Source: Stenotrophomonas maltophilia
Lineage (GTDB): Bacteria > Pseudomonadota > Gammaproteobacteria > Xanthomonadales > Xanthomonadaceae
Assembly (NCBI RefSeq): GCF_039555535.1
Contig: NZ_CP154630.1
Location: 4,229,001 to 4,293,000, forward strand
Length of the DNA: 64,000 bases
Direction of reading: 5' to 3'
In this document: in pieces, positions 47,320 through 57,059 of the stretch
How positions within the stretch are numbered: position 1 is the first letter of the stretch
How the letters are laid out: every line of letters starts with the position of its first letter
Notes under the pieces: generated by a model
Told to the model about the DNA's origin: nothing
What the model saw: the letters and a program-made list of their open reading frames with translations, nothing else
The model's database searches: none
Position numbers and translations under genes: made by a program

Positions 47320-47364
47320 GCCGGGCTACTTCGCCACCGCGCGGCCCTGCCGCCCTGACGACCC

Positions 47365-49341
47365 ATGACCCTGTTGCCCCATCCGCTTGCCCTGGCGCTG
47401 AGCGCCGCCCTGCTGTCCGCCGTTGCCCCGGCCAATGCACATGAACCGCCCGCCGCGCACGACGACCACCACGATGAGGCCGTGGAGCTGGATGCGGTGG
47501 TGGTGCAGTCAACCCGATCAGGGCGCCGCGTTTCCGACGAACCGATCCGGGTAGACGTCGTGTCGCAGGAAGAGATCGAAGAGAAGCTGCTGATGTCGCC
47601 GGGCAACGTCTCCATGCTTGTGGCCGAGACGGCGGGCGTGCGGGTGCAGAACACCTCGCCGGGCATGGGCGCATCCAACATCCGCATCCAAGGCCTGCGC
47701 GGCCGGTATACCCAGCTGCTGGCCGATGGTCTGCCGCTGTACGGCGGCCAGTCATCGTCCATCGGCCTGCTGCAGATTCCCCCGACCGACCTTGGCAGTG
47801 TCGAGATCATCAAGGGCAGCGCGTCGGCGTTGTACGGTCCGGCAGCGTTGGGCGGCGTGGTGAACCTGATATCGCGCCGGCCCAAGGAAACCGCCGAGGC
47901 CGAAATGCTGCTCAATGCCACCAGCCGTGGCGGGCAGGACGTAACCGGCTACGCAGCCGGGCCGCTGGCCGAGCACTGGGGCCTCTCTGTGGTGGGTGGC
48001 TACCATCGGCGGGACCGCCAGGACCTGGAGGGAGACGGCTGGGCCGACATCCCGGGCTACGAGCGTGCCACGGTCCGGCCGCGGCTGTTCTGGGAATCGG
48101 AAAACGGAGCGCGCGCACTGCTGACGGCAGGCGCTATGCGTGAGAGTCGGCTGGGCGGAACACTGCCCGGTCAACGGGCACCCGACGGGCAGCCCTTCGC
48201 TCTCACGCAGCGCACGGAGCGCATTGATGCCGGCGCGGTTGTCGATGTTCCGGTGCGCGAGAGCAACCGCCTGCAACTGCGCGCATCGGCCATGTCCACC
48301 GATCACGACCACGGGTACGGCCCTGAGCAGGACAACGACACCCACCAGACCGGATTTGCGGAAATCAGCTATGCGTCCGGCGTAGGCGCCACCAGCTGGC
48401 TGGCGGGCATTGCCGCGCAGCAGGACCGGTTCCGTTCCGCCCGATACCCGCAGTTTGATTACCGCTACACCGTGCCTGCCCTGTTCGTGCAGGCCGAGCA
48501 GGCGCTGCGCGATGACCTCACGCTTTCCGGCAGTGCGCGCTGGGATGACCACAGCGTCTATGGCGGGCACTTCAGCCCCCGCGTGTCACTGTTGTTCCGC
48601 CCTGACGAGTGGACCCTGCGCGCGTCGATCGGCAGAGGCTTCTATGCTCCTACGCCCTTCGTCGAGCAGATCGAGGCCGCTGGCCTGTCACGGCTGGAGC
48701 CGCTCACCGGCCTTCGCGCGGAAATCGCTACGACCGGGTCCATCGACGCAGGCTATGTGCATGGCCCTTGGGAGCTCAACCTCAGCGTGTTCGCATCCGA
48801 CATCGACCATGCGGTACGCCTGGTGGAATCTGCGACCTCCTCGGGTGAACGTGTGCAACTGGTCAATGTAGACGGCGTCACCCGCACCCGTGGTAGTGAG
48901 CTGCTGCTGCGCTATCGCTGGCAGGACATCTCAGTGACCGGCAGTTATGTCTACACCGATGCGCGCGAACCTGGTGAGGAGGGCGCCGGCCGCCGTCTAG
49001 TTTCACTCACACCCCGGCACAGCGCAGGCCTGGTTGCCATGTGGGAACAGCATGACCGTGGCCGTATAGGCCTGGAAGCCTACTACACCGGCATCCAAGC
49101 GCTTGATGACAATCCCTGGCGTCGACGCAGCCGACCGTATCTGGAAGTCGGTGCACTGGGAGAAATCGTGCTGGGAAGAGTCAGCCTGTTCCTCAACCTG
49201 GAAAACATACTCAACGTCCGCCAGAGCGGCTACAACCCGATGTTGCGGCCCCGCCGTGCCGACGATGGCCAGTGGACCGTGGATGCATGGGCACCGCTGG
49301 AAGGGTTTGTGGTGAATGGTGGTATTAGGATGAAGTTCTAG
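47365..49341 (+). CDS. TonB-dependent receptor, probably metal-linked
   Basis: Outer-membrane receptor of 658 aa. The signal peptide (LALALSAALLSAVAPANA) is followed by a His/Asp-rich mature N-terminus (HEPPAAHDDHHDEAVELD), a TonB-box-like DAVVVQSTRSGRRV, the plug (VAETAGVRVQNTSPGMGASNIRIQGLRGRYTQLLADGLPLYGG, VEIIKGSASALYGPAALGGVVNLISRRP) and a barrel ending FVVNGGIRMKF. The His-rich start resembles zinc receptors such as ZnuD. A MerR-type promoter precedes it, so it should be induced by the same metal as the exporter. Whether it imports a metal chelate or has another role is unclear. Confidence 0.88.
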   Translation: MTLLPHPLALALSAALLSAVAPANAHEPPAAHDDHHDEAVELDAVVVQSTRSGRRVSDEPIRVDVVSQEEIEEKLLMSPGNVSMLVAETAGVRVQNTSPGMGASNIRIQGLRGRYTQLLADGLPLYGGQSSSIGLLQIPPTDLGSVEIIKGSASALYGPAALGGVVNLISRRPKETAEAEMLLNATSRGGQDVTGYAAGPLAEHWGLSVVGGYHRRDRQDLEGDGWADIPGYERATVRPRLFWESENGARALLTAGAMRESRLGGTLPGQRAPDGQPFALTQRTERIDAGAVVDVPVRESNRLQLRASAMSTDHDHGYGPEQDNDTHQTGFAEISYASGVGATSWLAGIAAQQDRFRSARYPQFDYRYTVPALFVQAEQALRDDLTLSGSARWDDHSVYGGHFSPRVSLLFRPDEWTLRASIGRGFYAPTPFVEQIEAAGLSRLEPLTGLRAEIATTGSIDAGYVHGPWELNLSVFASDIDHAVRLVESATSSGERVQLVNVDGVTRTRGSELLLRYRWQDISVTGSYVYTDAREPGEEGAGRRLVSLTPRHSAGLVAMWEQHDRGRIGLEAYYTGIQALDDNPWRRRSRPYLEVGALGEIVLGRVSLFLNLENILNVRQSGYNPMLRPRRADDGQWTVDAWAPLEGFVVNGGIRMKF

Positions 49342-49421
49342 GGTTGGGCTAATGCGGGAGGCGACGACCGCTTTAGGCCAAAAGCAGACGCCGACGAGAT
49401 CGGGAAGCAGCCGGCCTTGCA

Positions 49422-50282
49422 CTAGTTCGGCATATTGGCCTTTGGGCCAGGGCTGAACTTGGAATCTAAGCCTTGGCGCACGTTTGCTACATCGGGAAAG
49501 GCTTCCACCATCCTGTCGGTGGCCACCTTTAGTATTTCAGCGCAGATGAGCATCGCGGTAATCAAGTAGCTGCGATCCGCGGCATTGTCTAAGCCTGAGC
49601 CACGTCCGTTGGCCTCCATTCGGTAGAACGACATAGGGTGGATGTGGGAGTGCTGTGACCACAGATCCCAGATTACGTCGAATTGCGCCTTCTTCATTCC
49701 AACCATTTCCACCAGCTGGGCCCGGTCCAAGAACCAAGCCTTCTTGCCAGACAGACACTGTGACTGAACTTGTTGGGCCAGATGTTGAAAGAAGGGAATG
49801 GTTTTCAAGCGCGCGATTAATTCATCCCTCTGCCGCTCAAACCCTTGTAGTTGCTCCGGATCGTCCGCGAACATCTTGACGCGACTGCAGCAGTCGTTGA
49901 GTTGTAGCAGCGTGATCCGCGCACGGCCTTCTTCAAGATCTTCATTGGTCGGAGATATGAGGTAGTGGAAGAAGAGGTTTCCTTCCAAGATCGCACGAGC
50001 ATGGCATGCAATCGCATGAAATCCCCAATGAGCATGGTCACTTTCAACCCACCGGGACAGCGGCGCGGCACGTACAGCGGCCGTACCGTGGGCACACATG
50101 CGGGCAAAGACATAGGTCGCGTATCCCATGCAGGGTCCCGCCATCTTCCCGGCTTGGGCCTGTCCGACGGCTACCGCCTCGCACACGGCCTCATCTAAAC
50201 ATCCGAGAGCCTCCTCATAATCCTGTCGCCCCGGTTCCTCTTTTTCGCTCAATCGTTGAACGAACGCCTCAGCTTTACTCAT
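49422..50282 (-). CDS. Hypothetical protein, DUF5677-like, 286 aa
   Basis: Soluble, mostly helical protein without signal or membrane spans. The segment HWGFHAIACHARAILEGNLFFHYLISP and the later VIWDLWSQHSHIHPMSFYRM with ending AMLICAEILK resemble DUF5677-type proteins, which often lie in mobile DNA, but this match is from memory of the family style and weak. GGAG is 5 nt before the ATG at 50282; a longer frame to 50318 exists. It is the last larger gene of the island, on the opposite strand to the receptor. Confidence 0.55.
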   Translation of the reverse strand: MSKAEAFVQRLSEKEEPGRQDYEEALGCLDEAVCEAVAVGQAQAGKMAGPCMGYATYVFARMCAHGTAAVRAAPLSRWVESDHAHWGFHAIACHARAILEGNLFFHYLISPTNEDLEEGRARITLLQLNDCCSRVKMFADDPEQLQGFERQRDELIARLKTIPFFQHLAQQVQSQCLSGKKAWFLDRAQLVEMVGMKKAQFDVIWDLWSQHSHIHPMSFYRMEANGRGSGLDNAADRSYLITAMLICAEILKVATDRMVEAFPDVANVRQGLDSKFSPGPKANMPN

Positions 50283-50416
50283 CTCGTCTCCACACCTCGG
50301 CCGTTCAGCTAAAGTCACGCCCCCGCCTAGGGCGCTGTCGAAAACACCCTACAACGACCACAGCGCAAGGCTATCAGATGGTCTGCGGTATAATTGAACC
50401 TCGGCAGGAGGTACCC

Positions 50417-50617
50417 ATGATCAGCAAGGCTCAGCGCCAACAGGCACTGATTGAGGCTACAGCCTCGCTCCGCCTGGAAGGCCTGCCCATTTCATACCGG
50501 GATGACGACCTTTATGCAGCGGCCGTTGATGGACGCCGCGTTGGGGAGTTGCGCGATGCCGTATTGGCTCGTGTCCGCTCCGAGTTGGCGTCAATTACGA
50601 CATCCTCGACCCCGTAG
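50417..50617 (+). CDS. Small VbhA-like antitoxin candidate, 66 aa
   Basis: Short protein starting ISKAQRQQALIEATASLRLEGLP, followed by DDDLYAAAVDGRRVGELRDAVLARV. The A-x-ASLRLEGL helix followed by a turn and a second helix resembles the VbhA antitoxins that block Fic-family AMP transferases. No Fic gene is adjacent, so it would be an orphan. A strong CAGGAGG precedes the ATG. If the family match is wrong, it is simply a small helical protein of unknown function. Confidence 0.5.
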   Translation: MISKAQRQQALIEATASLRLEGLPISYRDDDLYAAAVDGRRVGELRDAVLARVRSELASITTSSTP

Positions 50618-50784
50618 GAACGGCGGGGCCGTAAACGCGCCATCTTGATCTTGCTGCTTTGAGCCGCTCGCCGGCTTCTCGGGCTGTCTCGGCCGTGTCC
50701 GAGCAGCAGTTGGCCTGAGTCGTATCACCACCTCATCCCGGCTCAGTGAGTCCGAGCTCCGCGATCACCCAGCGAGAGGGGCGT

Positions 50785-50832
50785 CTTATGGTCGTTTCAC
50801 CATCATAAGTTGTCCAAAACGGCCAACTTATG
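50785..50832. repeat. Right-edge CATAAG-type short repeats of the island
   Basis: CTTATG (50785-50790), CATAAGTTGTCC (50804-50815) and CAACTTATG (50824-50832) alternate in orientation; the last two form a perfect 9-bp inverted repeat, CATAAGTTG...CAACTTATG. The segment aligns with that at 35564-35600. It lies 38 nt from the 3' end of the tRNA. Confidence 0.55.
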
Positions 50833-50869
50833 GCTGCAGGAACACTGCGACCGGTCATGCGAGGTCGGT

Positions 50870-50945
<76 letters not shown>

Positions 50946-50985
50946 TGCGCAGCCCCACAGTGTAGTGGAGGCCGCGCTCGATAGG

Positions 50986-51315
50986 CTACCCGGCAGCAGC
51001 AAGAGCCTCAGCAGCACGTCCCAACCGCTTCTCCGCCACGTCCGCAAACCACACCTGCCGCCGCAGGTGTGCGTGGAACAGCGCCACCGTCCTCCCGGCC
51101 TCTTCCAGCCCCTTCTGCTTGTCGCCTCCGAAGCTCGCAAGCAACCCAGCACCCGACTGCGTCAGCAACGCCAATGTTGCTCTTCGGGCGAATCCCAGTG
51201 AATCCTCGCGCTCGTCGCGCATCACATCTTCCCAATCCAGTAGCGGCGCAAACGCGCAGTCATGCGCGTCCGATTCACGCCTACCGTGCCCGGCAGCAAT
51301 TTCCTTCAGCTCCAT
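50986..51315 (-). CDS. Hypothetical protein, 109 aa
   Basis: Small acidic, helical protein (MELKEIAAGHGRRESDAHDCAFAPLLDWEDVMRDERED, then LGFARRATLALLTQSGAGLLASFGGDKQKGLEEAGRTVALFHAHLRRQVWFADVAEKRLGRAAEAL, in parts). AGGAG is 7 nt before the ATG at 51315; a GTG at 51321 is less well placed. No signal or membrane span. It is preceded on the same strand by a frame (51318-51602) whose stop nearly touches this start. The family is not recognised. Confidence 0.6.
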   Translation of the reverse strand: MELKEIAAGHGRRESDAHDCAFAPLLDWEDVMRDEREDSLGFARRATLALLTQSGAGLLASFGGDKQKGLEEAGRTVALFHAHLRRQVWFADVAEKRLGRAAEALAAAG

Positions 51316-51792
51316 ACTCACTCTCCTACGATTCGTCGAACCTCTTCCGCCTCCTGTTGAGAGAGGCGACCGGGCGCTTCAACACGGTCGTAGGACCGCC
51401 CGCAGCTTTCCCCCTTGCAGGGTCTTGTATGACTGCGCGCCACCCGGCCAGAAACCCTTGGCTCACCGCAATGGCGAGAGTTGCGGTTTGACCTTGGATT
51501 GCCTGCTGTTGCAGCAGACAGTCCGCCTACGACGGTGTGTTGATCACCTGCGGAGGACTGTGTGGAAGGAAGGCTAGAGGCTTCAATTGGTGAATGCGAC
51601 ATTGCGTGCGCTTATCACTCACATCCGGCTACTCATTTCATTGAGGCACTTGGGGTTTCGGCTGAATGACCACTTCCCACGGCAGCGAATCGCAGCGAAG
51701 GCCTCAACAATTCTCAGGCCAGTTGCGTCACAAGGTGCGGCAAGCAGCCGACGCCCGTTAAGAAGACCCGCCGGATACGTCATCGCGAACAG

Positions 51793-51816
51793 CAGCCGAG
51801 CATGGCTCGGCTCTAC
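51793..51816. repeat. Single SMAG unit
   Basis: CAGCCGAGCATGGCTCGGCTCTAC, the same palindrome as near glpD, with the GTAG terminus on the minus strand. It lies 25 nt downstream of the rpoD terminator. Confidence 0.85.
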
Positions 51817-51831
51817 AGAAAGCGCAGGCAC

Positions 51832-51866
51832 CCCAAAAAGAAAAACCCCGCACCAGGCGGGGTTTC
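51832..51866 (-). terminator. Intrinsic terminator of rpoD
   Basis: On the minus strand, AAACCCCGC CTGGT GCGGGGTTT is followed by TTCTTTTTGGGG. It lies 28 nt beyond the rpoD stop. It can also work weakly on the plus strand. Confidence 0.88.
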
Positions 51867-51893
51867 TCTCAACGCTTCAACAACCGCCCGATA

Positions 51894-53747
<1,854 letters not shown>

Positions 53748-53837
53748 GTAGTGCTCGCGCCACCGGCTAGGGAGAAATAGGGAACGTAGCATTATACCAG
53801 CCCGGGGCCCCGCCTGCCGGGCGGTGGTCCCGCAGGC

Positions 53838-54278
53838 TCAGGGCCTGAGAAGGAAGGTCACGGGACCGTCATTGACCAGGCTGACGACCATATGGGCACC
53901 AAATCGGCCCGTTTCCACCCCTGGCGCGTGATTTTCACGACAGATCTCGACAAAACGATTGAACCCGCGTTCAGCCTCGTCCGGCGGCGCGGCCGTGGTG
54001 AAGCTCGGCCGCATGCCCGATCGGGTGTCGGCGGCCAGGGTGAACTGGCTGACCAGCAGCAGGCCGCCGCCGGTATCGCGCAGCGAGCGGTTCATCTTCC
54101 CGGCCTCGTCGGCAAATACCCGGTAGCCCAGCAGGCGCTCGGCCATCCGCCGCAGCTGGGCCTCGGTATCGCCCGGCTCCATGCCGACCAGGGCCAGCAG
54201 GCCGGGCCCGATCTGCCCCACGGCCTCATCGTCGACATGGACGGCGGCCTGGCTGACACGCTGGATCAGGACGAGCAT
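53838..54278 (-). CDS. dtd: D-aminoacyl-tRNA deacylase
   Basis: Cytoplasmic quality-control enzyme of 146 aa that hydrolyses D-amino acids from tRNA. Typical features: start [16 protein letters not shown], the SQFTLAAD motif (about residues 79-86) and the C-terminal cross-subunit motif NDGPVTF with its cis-Pro (about residues 136-142). The ATG at 54278 matches the family start although the frame runs to 54356. It is divergent from the acyltransferase gene. Confidence 0.95.
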   Translation of the reverse strand: MLVLIQRVSQAAVHVDDEAVGQIGPGLLALVGMEPGDTEAQLRRMAERLLGYRVFADEAGKMNRSLRDTGGGLLLVSQFTLAADTRSGMRPSFTTAAPPDEAERGFNRFVEICRENHAPGVETGRFGAHMVVSLVNDGPVTFLLRP

Positions 54279-54339
54279 CGTGGGCTTCCAATGAACAGGG
54301 CCGGCCACGATAGCAGCGCCCTTGGCTAAACTGGCGCCG

Positions 54340-55260
54340 ATGAATCCGCAACGCAAAGCCCGGCTGGTCTACCGCGCCACCACCCTGTTCGCCCGCCTGC
54401 CCTGGCCGCTGCTGCGGGCGTTCGCGCGCGCCCTGGCGTGGGCGTGGATCGCCCTCAATGCCCGCGAGAGCCGTGTCACCCGGCGCAACCTGGAGCTGGC
54501 CTACCCCGAGCTGGACGGCGCTGCCCGCGATCGCCTGCACCGGGAACTGCTGCGCTCCACCGCCCTGCAGGCCATCGAAACGCTGCGGCTGTGGAGCCAG
54601 ACGCCGGCCGACAACCTGCGCCTGCACCTGAAGCAGCGCCATGGCGAGGCCCTGTACGACGCGGCGCTGGCCAGCGGCAAGGGCGTGATCGTGGCCGCCC
54701 CGCACTACGGCAACTGGGAGCTGCTGAACCAGTGGCTGGCCTCGCGCGGGCAGATCGCCATCGTCTACAAGCCGCCGGAGGACGAAGCCAGCGATGCCTT
54801 CCTGCAGCTGGTGCGCGGCGGGCAGAACGTGCAGCAGGTGCGCGCCGAAGGCCCGGCCGTGCGCCAACTGTTCAAGGTGCTCAAGGACGGCGGTGCCACG
54901 GGCATCCTGCCCGACCAGCAGCCCAAGGCCGGCGATGGCGTGTTCGTGCCGTTCTTCGGCGTGCAGGCGCTGACCATGACCCTGGTCAACCGGCTGGCCG
55001 AACGCACCGGCGCCACCGTGCTCTATGGCTGGTGCGAACGCATCGGGCCGGACATGGAATTCGCCCTGCACATCGAGCCGACCGACCCGGCCGTGGCCGA
55101 TCCGGACCCGCTGGTGGCGGCCACCGCCCTCAACGCCGGCATCGAACGCATCGCCCGCCGCGACCCGGCGCAGTACCAGTGGACCTACAAGCGCTATACG
55201 CTGCGGCCACCGGGCAGCGATGAGGAAGATCCCTACGCGACCGAAGAGCATCCCCACTGA
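54340..55260 (+). CDS. lpxL: Lipid A biosynthesis acyltransferase (LpxL/HtrB family)
   Basis: Inner-membrane acyltransferase of 306 aa that adds a secondary acyl chain to Kdo-lipid A precursor from acyl-ACP. An N-terminal membrane/amphipathic region ([16 protein letters not shown]) is followed by [11 protein letters not shown], the catalytic H-x4-E motif in [11 protein letters not shown], and [19 protein letters not shown] 54322 would add six residues; I prefer the ATG. Which secondary chain it adds (LpxL or LpxM type) cannot be read from sequence. Confidence 0.88.
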   Translation: MNPQRKARLVYRATTLFARLPWPLLRAFARALAWAWIALNARESRVTRRNLELAYPELDGAARDRLHRELLRSTALQAIETLRLWSQTPADNLRLHLKQRHGEALYDAALASGKGVIVAAPHYGNWELLNQWLASRGQIAIVYKPPEDEASDAFLQLVRGGQNVQQVRAEGPAVRQLFKVLKDGGATGILPDQQPKAGDGVFVPFFGVQALTMTLVNRLAERTGATVLYGWCERIGPDMEFALHIEPTDPAVADPDPLVAATALNAGIERIARRDPAQYQWTYKRYTLRPPGSDEEDPYATEEHPH

Positions 55261-55346
55261 CGGCCTCGCGCCCCGGGCCGCGCGGTCCCTGCTACCCGCG
55301 GCCGCACCACGTTGAATACGACGCCGTCGCCCCCATAGAGACTGCG

Positions 55347-56483
55347 ATGTCCGCCTCCCCCGGTCCTGCCATGTCTGCTGCTTCTTCCCTGTTCGGCGAT
55401 CCGGCCGCGATCCGCTGCGAGCGCGCGGTTGCCGAACTGCGTGCCGGTCGCCCGGTGCTGCTCCACGATAGCCAGGGCCAGCGCCTGGCGGTGATCGCGC
55501 TGGACAGCGCCACGGCCAGCAGCTTCGCCGCCTTCGCCACTGCCGCCCGCGAGCGCCATTATCTGTTCCTGACCGCCACCCGTGCCCGCGTGCTCGGCGT
55601 GGAGGCACCGCAGGGCGCGCGCCTGCCGCTGAGCGGTGTGGCCTTCGATGCCCTGCCCTCGCTGGGCTACCTGCGCGAACCCGGTCCGATGCCGGAAGGC
55701 TGGAGTGCCGGCGACGCCTTCGATGCCGGCGCGGTGGAACTGGCCCGCCTGGGCCTGCTGCTGCCAGCGATGGTCGCGGTGCGTCTGGACGTCGATGACC
55801 ATACTTTCGACGGTGCGGCCGAGGTGGCCCTGTGCGACCTGGCCGAAGGCGCAGCACATGCGGCCCACGACTACGAACTGGTGGCGCGTTCGCCAGTGCC
55901 GCTGCGCGACGTCGGCATGACCACCTTCGCAGTCTTCCGCGGCGGCGTGGCGCAGCGAGACCAGGTCGCGATCATCGTCGGCGAGCCGGATCTGTCGGCC
56001 GTGGTGCCGGTGCGCGTGCATTCTTCGTGCCTGACCGGCGACCTGTTCGGTTCACTCAAGTGCGACTGCGGCGACCAGCTGCGGCGCGGCCTGCGCAAAC
56101 TGAAGGATCTGGGCGGTGGCGTGCTGCTGTACCTGGACCAGGAAGGCCGCGGCACCGGCATCGCCGCCAAGATGCGCGCCTATGGCTACCAGCACGACGG
56201 CCTGGACACCATCGACGCCGATGCGCAGTTGGGCTTCGGTGCCGACGAACGCCGCTATGGCAGCGCGGTGGCGATGCTGCGCGGCCTGGGCATCACCCGC
56301 GTGGCCCTGCTCAGCAACAACCCGACCAAGGCGCAGCGCCTGCGCAACGCCGGCATCGAGGTGCTGGACTGCATTCCGGTCACCGGCGAGATCACCGCCG
56401 AGAACGAGCACTACCTGCGCACCAAGGCCGACCGCGCCGGCCACCTGCTGGATGTCGATGCGCTGATCCAGGCTGCCCAGTAA
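55347..56483 (+). CDS. ribA: GTP cyclohydrolase II
   Basis: First committed enzyme of riboflavin synthesis, cytoplasmic, 378 aa. The C-terminal half (about 195-378) has the zinc site VHSSCLTGDLFGSLKCDCGDQL, LYLDQEGRGTGIAAKMRAY, and NPTKAQRL. The N-terminal half is a region of about 190 residues in the position of a DHBP synthase domain, but I do not see the RibB active-site pattern, so it looks degenerate. The start may be the second Met (55371). No other rib genes lie nearby. Confidence 0.9.
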   Translation: MSASPGPAMSAASSLFGDPAAIRCERAVAELRAGRPVLLHDSQGQRLAVIALDSATASSFAAFATAARERHYLFLTATRARVLGVEAPQGARLPLSGVAFDALPSLGYLREPGPMPEGWSAGDAFDAGAVELARLGLLLPAMVAVRLDVDDHTFDGAAEVALCDLAEGAAHAAHDYELVARSPVPLRDVGMTTFAVFRGGVAQRDQVAIIVGEPDLSAVVPVRVHSSCLTGDLFGSLKCDCGDQLRRGLRKLKDLGGGVLLYLDQEGRGTGIAAKMRAYGYQHDGLDTIDADAQLGFGADERRYGSAVAMLRGLGITRVALLSNNPTKAQRLRNAGIEVLDCIPVTGEITAENEHYLRTKADRAGHLLDVDALIQAAQ

Positions 56484-56558
56484 CGCAGCCGACCTGCTAC
56501 CGTCTGCGCGGTGCGGCCATGGCCGCTACCGCCCGCCCTGCTGCCTGACGGAGCCCGC

Positions 56559-57059
56559 GTGACCGACGCCTCGATTCCTGCACCACCCGACACCGATTGG
56601 CAGTCACTGCCGCAACGTGCGGCCCGCCTGGCCGCACTGGAAGGTGCCTTTGGCGGCCTGTTCATCCCGGGCCTGCCACTGGCGGCGGCGGCGTGGTTCT
56701 TCGATCTGCCCGGTGGCCTGTGGACCGCTGCAGCCGGACTGCTCATGGGAATCGCCTTTGGCGCATGGCTGGGCCGTCGACGCCTGGTCCGCACCCGTTG
56801 GCGGCTGGACGCACAGGGCCTGGGCCTGCGCCGCGACCTCATGTGGCAGCTGGAAACACGTATCCCGCTCTCGCGAGTGCAGCATCTCGATCTGCGCCGG
56901 GGCCCGCTGGAGCGCCGTGCCGGCCTGGCCACGCTGATCGTGCACACCGCCGGCACCCGCATGAGTGCGGTGACCGTGAGCGGCCTGGACGAAGCCGACG
57001 CCGAACGCCTGCGCGACACCCTGTCCCACCAGCTCGACCAGGACGCCGACGCCCTGTGA
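56559..57059 (+). CDS. Bacterial PH-domain membrane protein (YdbS-like)
   Basis: Small inner-membrane protein of 166 aa: two membrane segments (FGGLFIPGLPLAAAAWFF, GLWTAAAGLLMGIAFGAW, about 40-75) followed by one bPH2/YdbS domain (RWRLDAQGLGLRRDLMWQLETRIPLSRVQHLDLRRGPLERRAGLATLIVHTAG, in parts). The start is taken as the GTG at 56559, about 6 nt after ACGGAG. Its TGA overlaps the GTG start of the next, larger PH-domain gene, so the two are coupled and likely form one complex. Confidence 0.83.
   Translation: MTDASIPAPPDTDWQSLPQRAARLAALEGAFGGLFIPGLPLAAAAWFFDLPGGLWTAAAGLLMGIAFGAWLGRRRLVRTRWRLDAQGLGLRRDLMWQLETRIPLSRVQHLDLRRGPLERRAGLATLIVHTAGTRMSAVTVSGLDEADAERLRDTLSHQLDQDADAL

Larger units (their letters stand above)
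51316..51893. other. Mostly gene-free region between a hypothetical gene and rpoD
   Basis: 578 nt. A weak minus-strand frame at 51318-51602 ends GRLSQQEAEEVRRIVGE with its TGA 2 nt before the next ATG, so it could be the tail of a real or decayed small gene, but the first half looks random. A SMAG unit and the rpoD terminator lie at the right end. Confidence 0.45.

Noticed and set aside
51318-51602. Small minus-strand gene before the hypothetical gene at 50986
   Set aside because: Only the last 25 residues look protein-like and no good SD site is seen; kept as a note in the gap entry.
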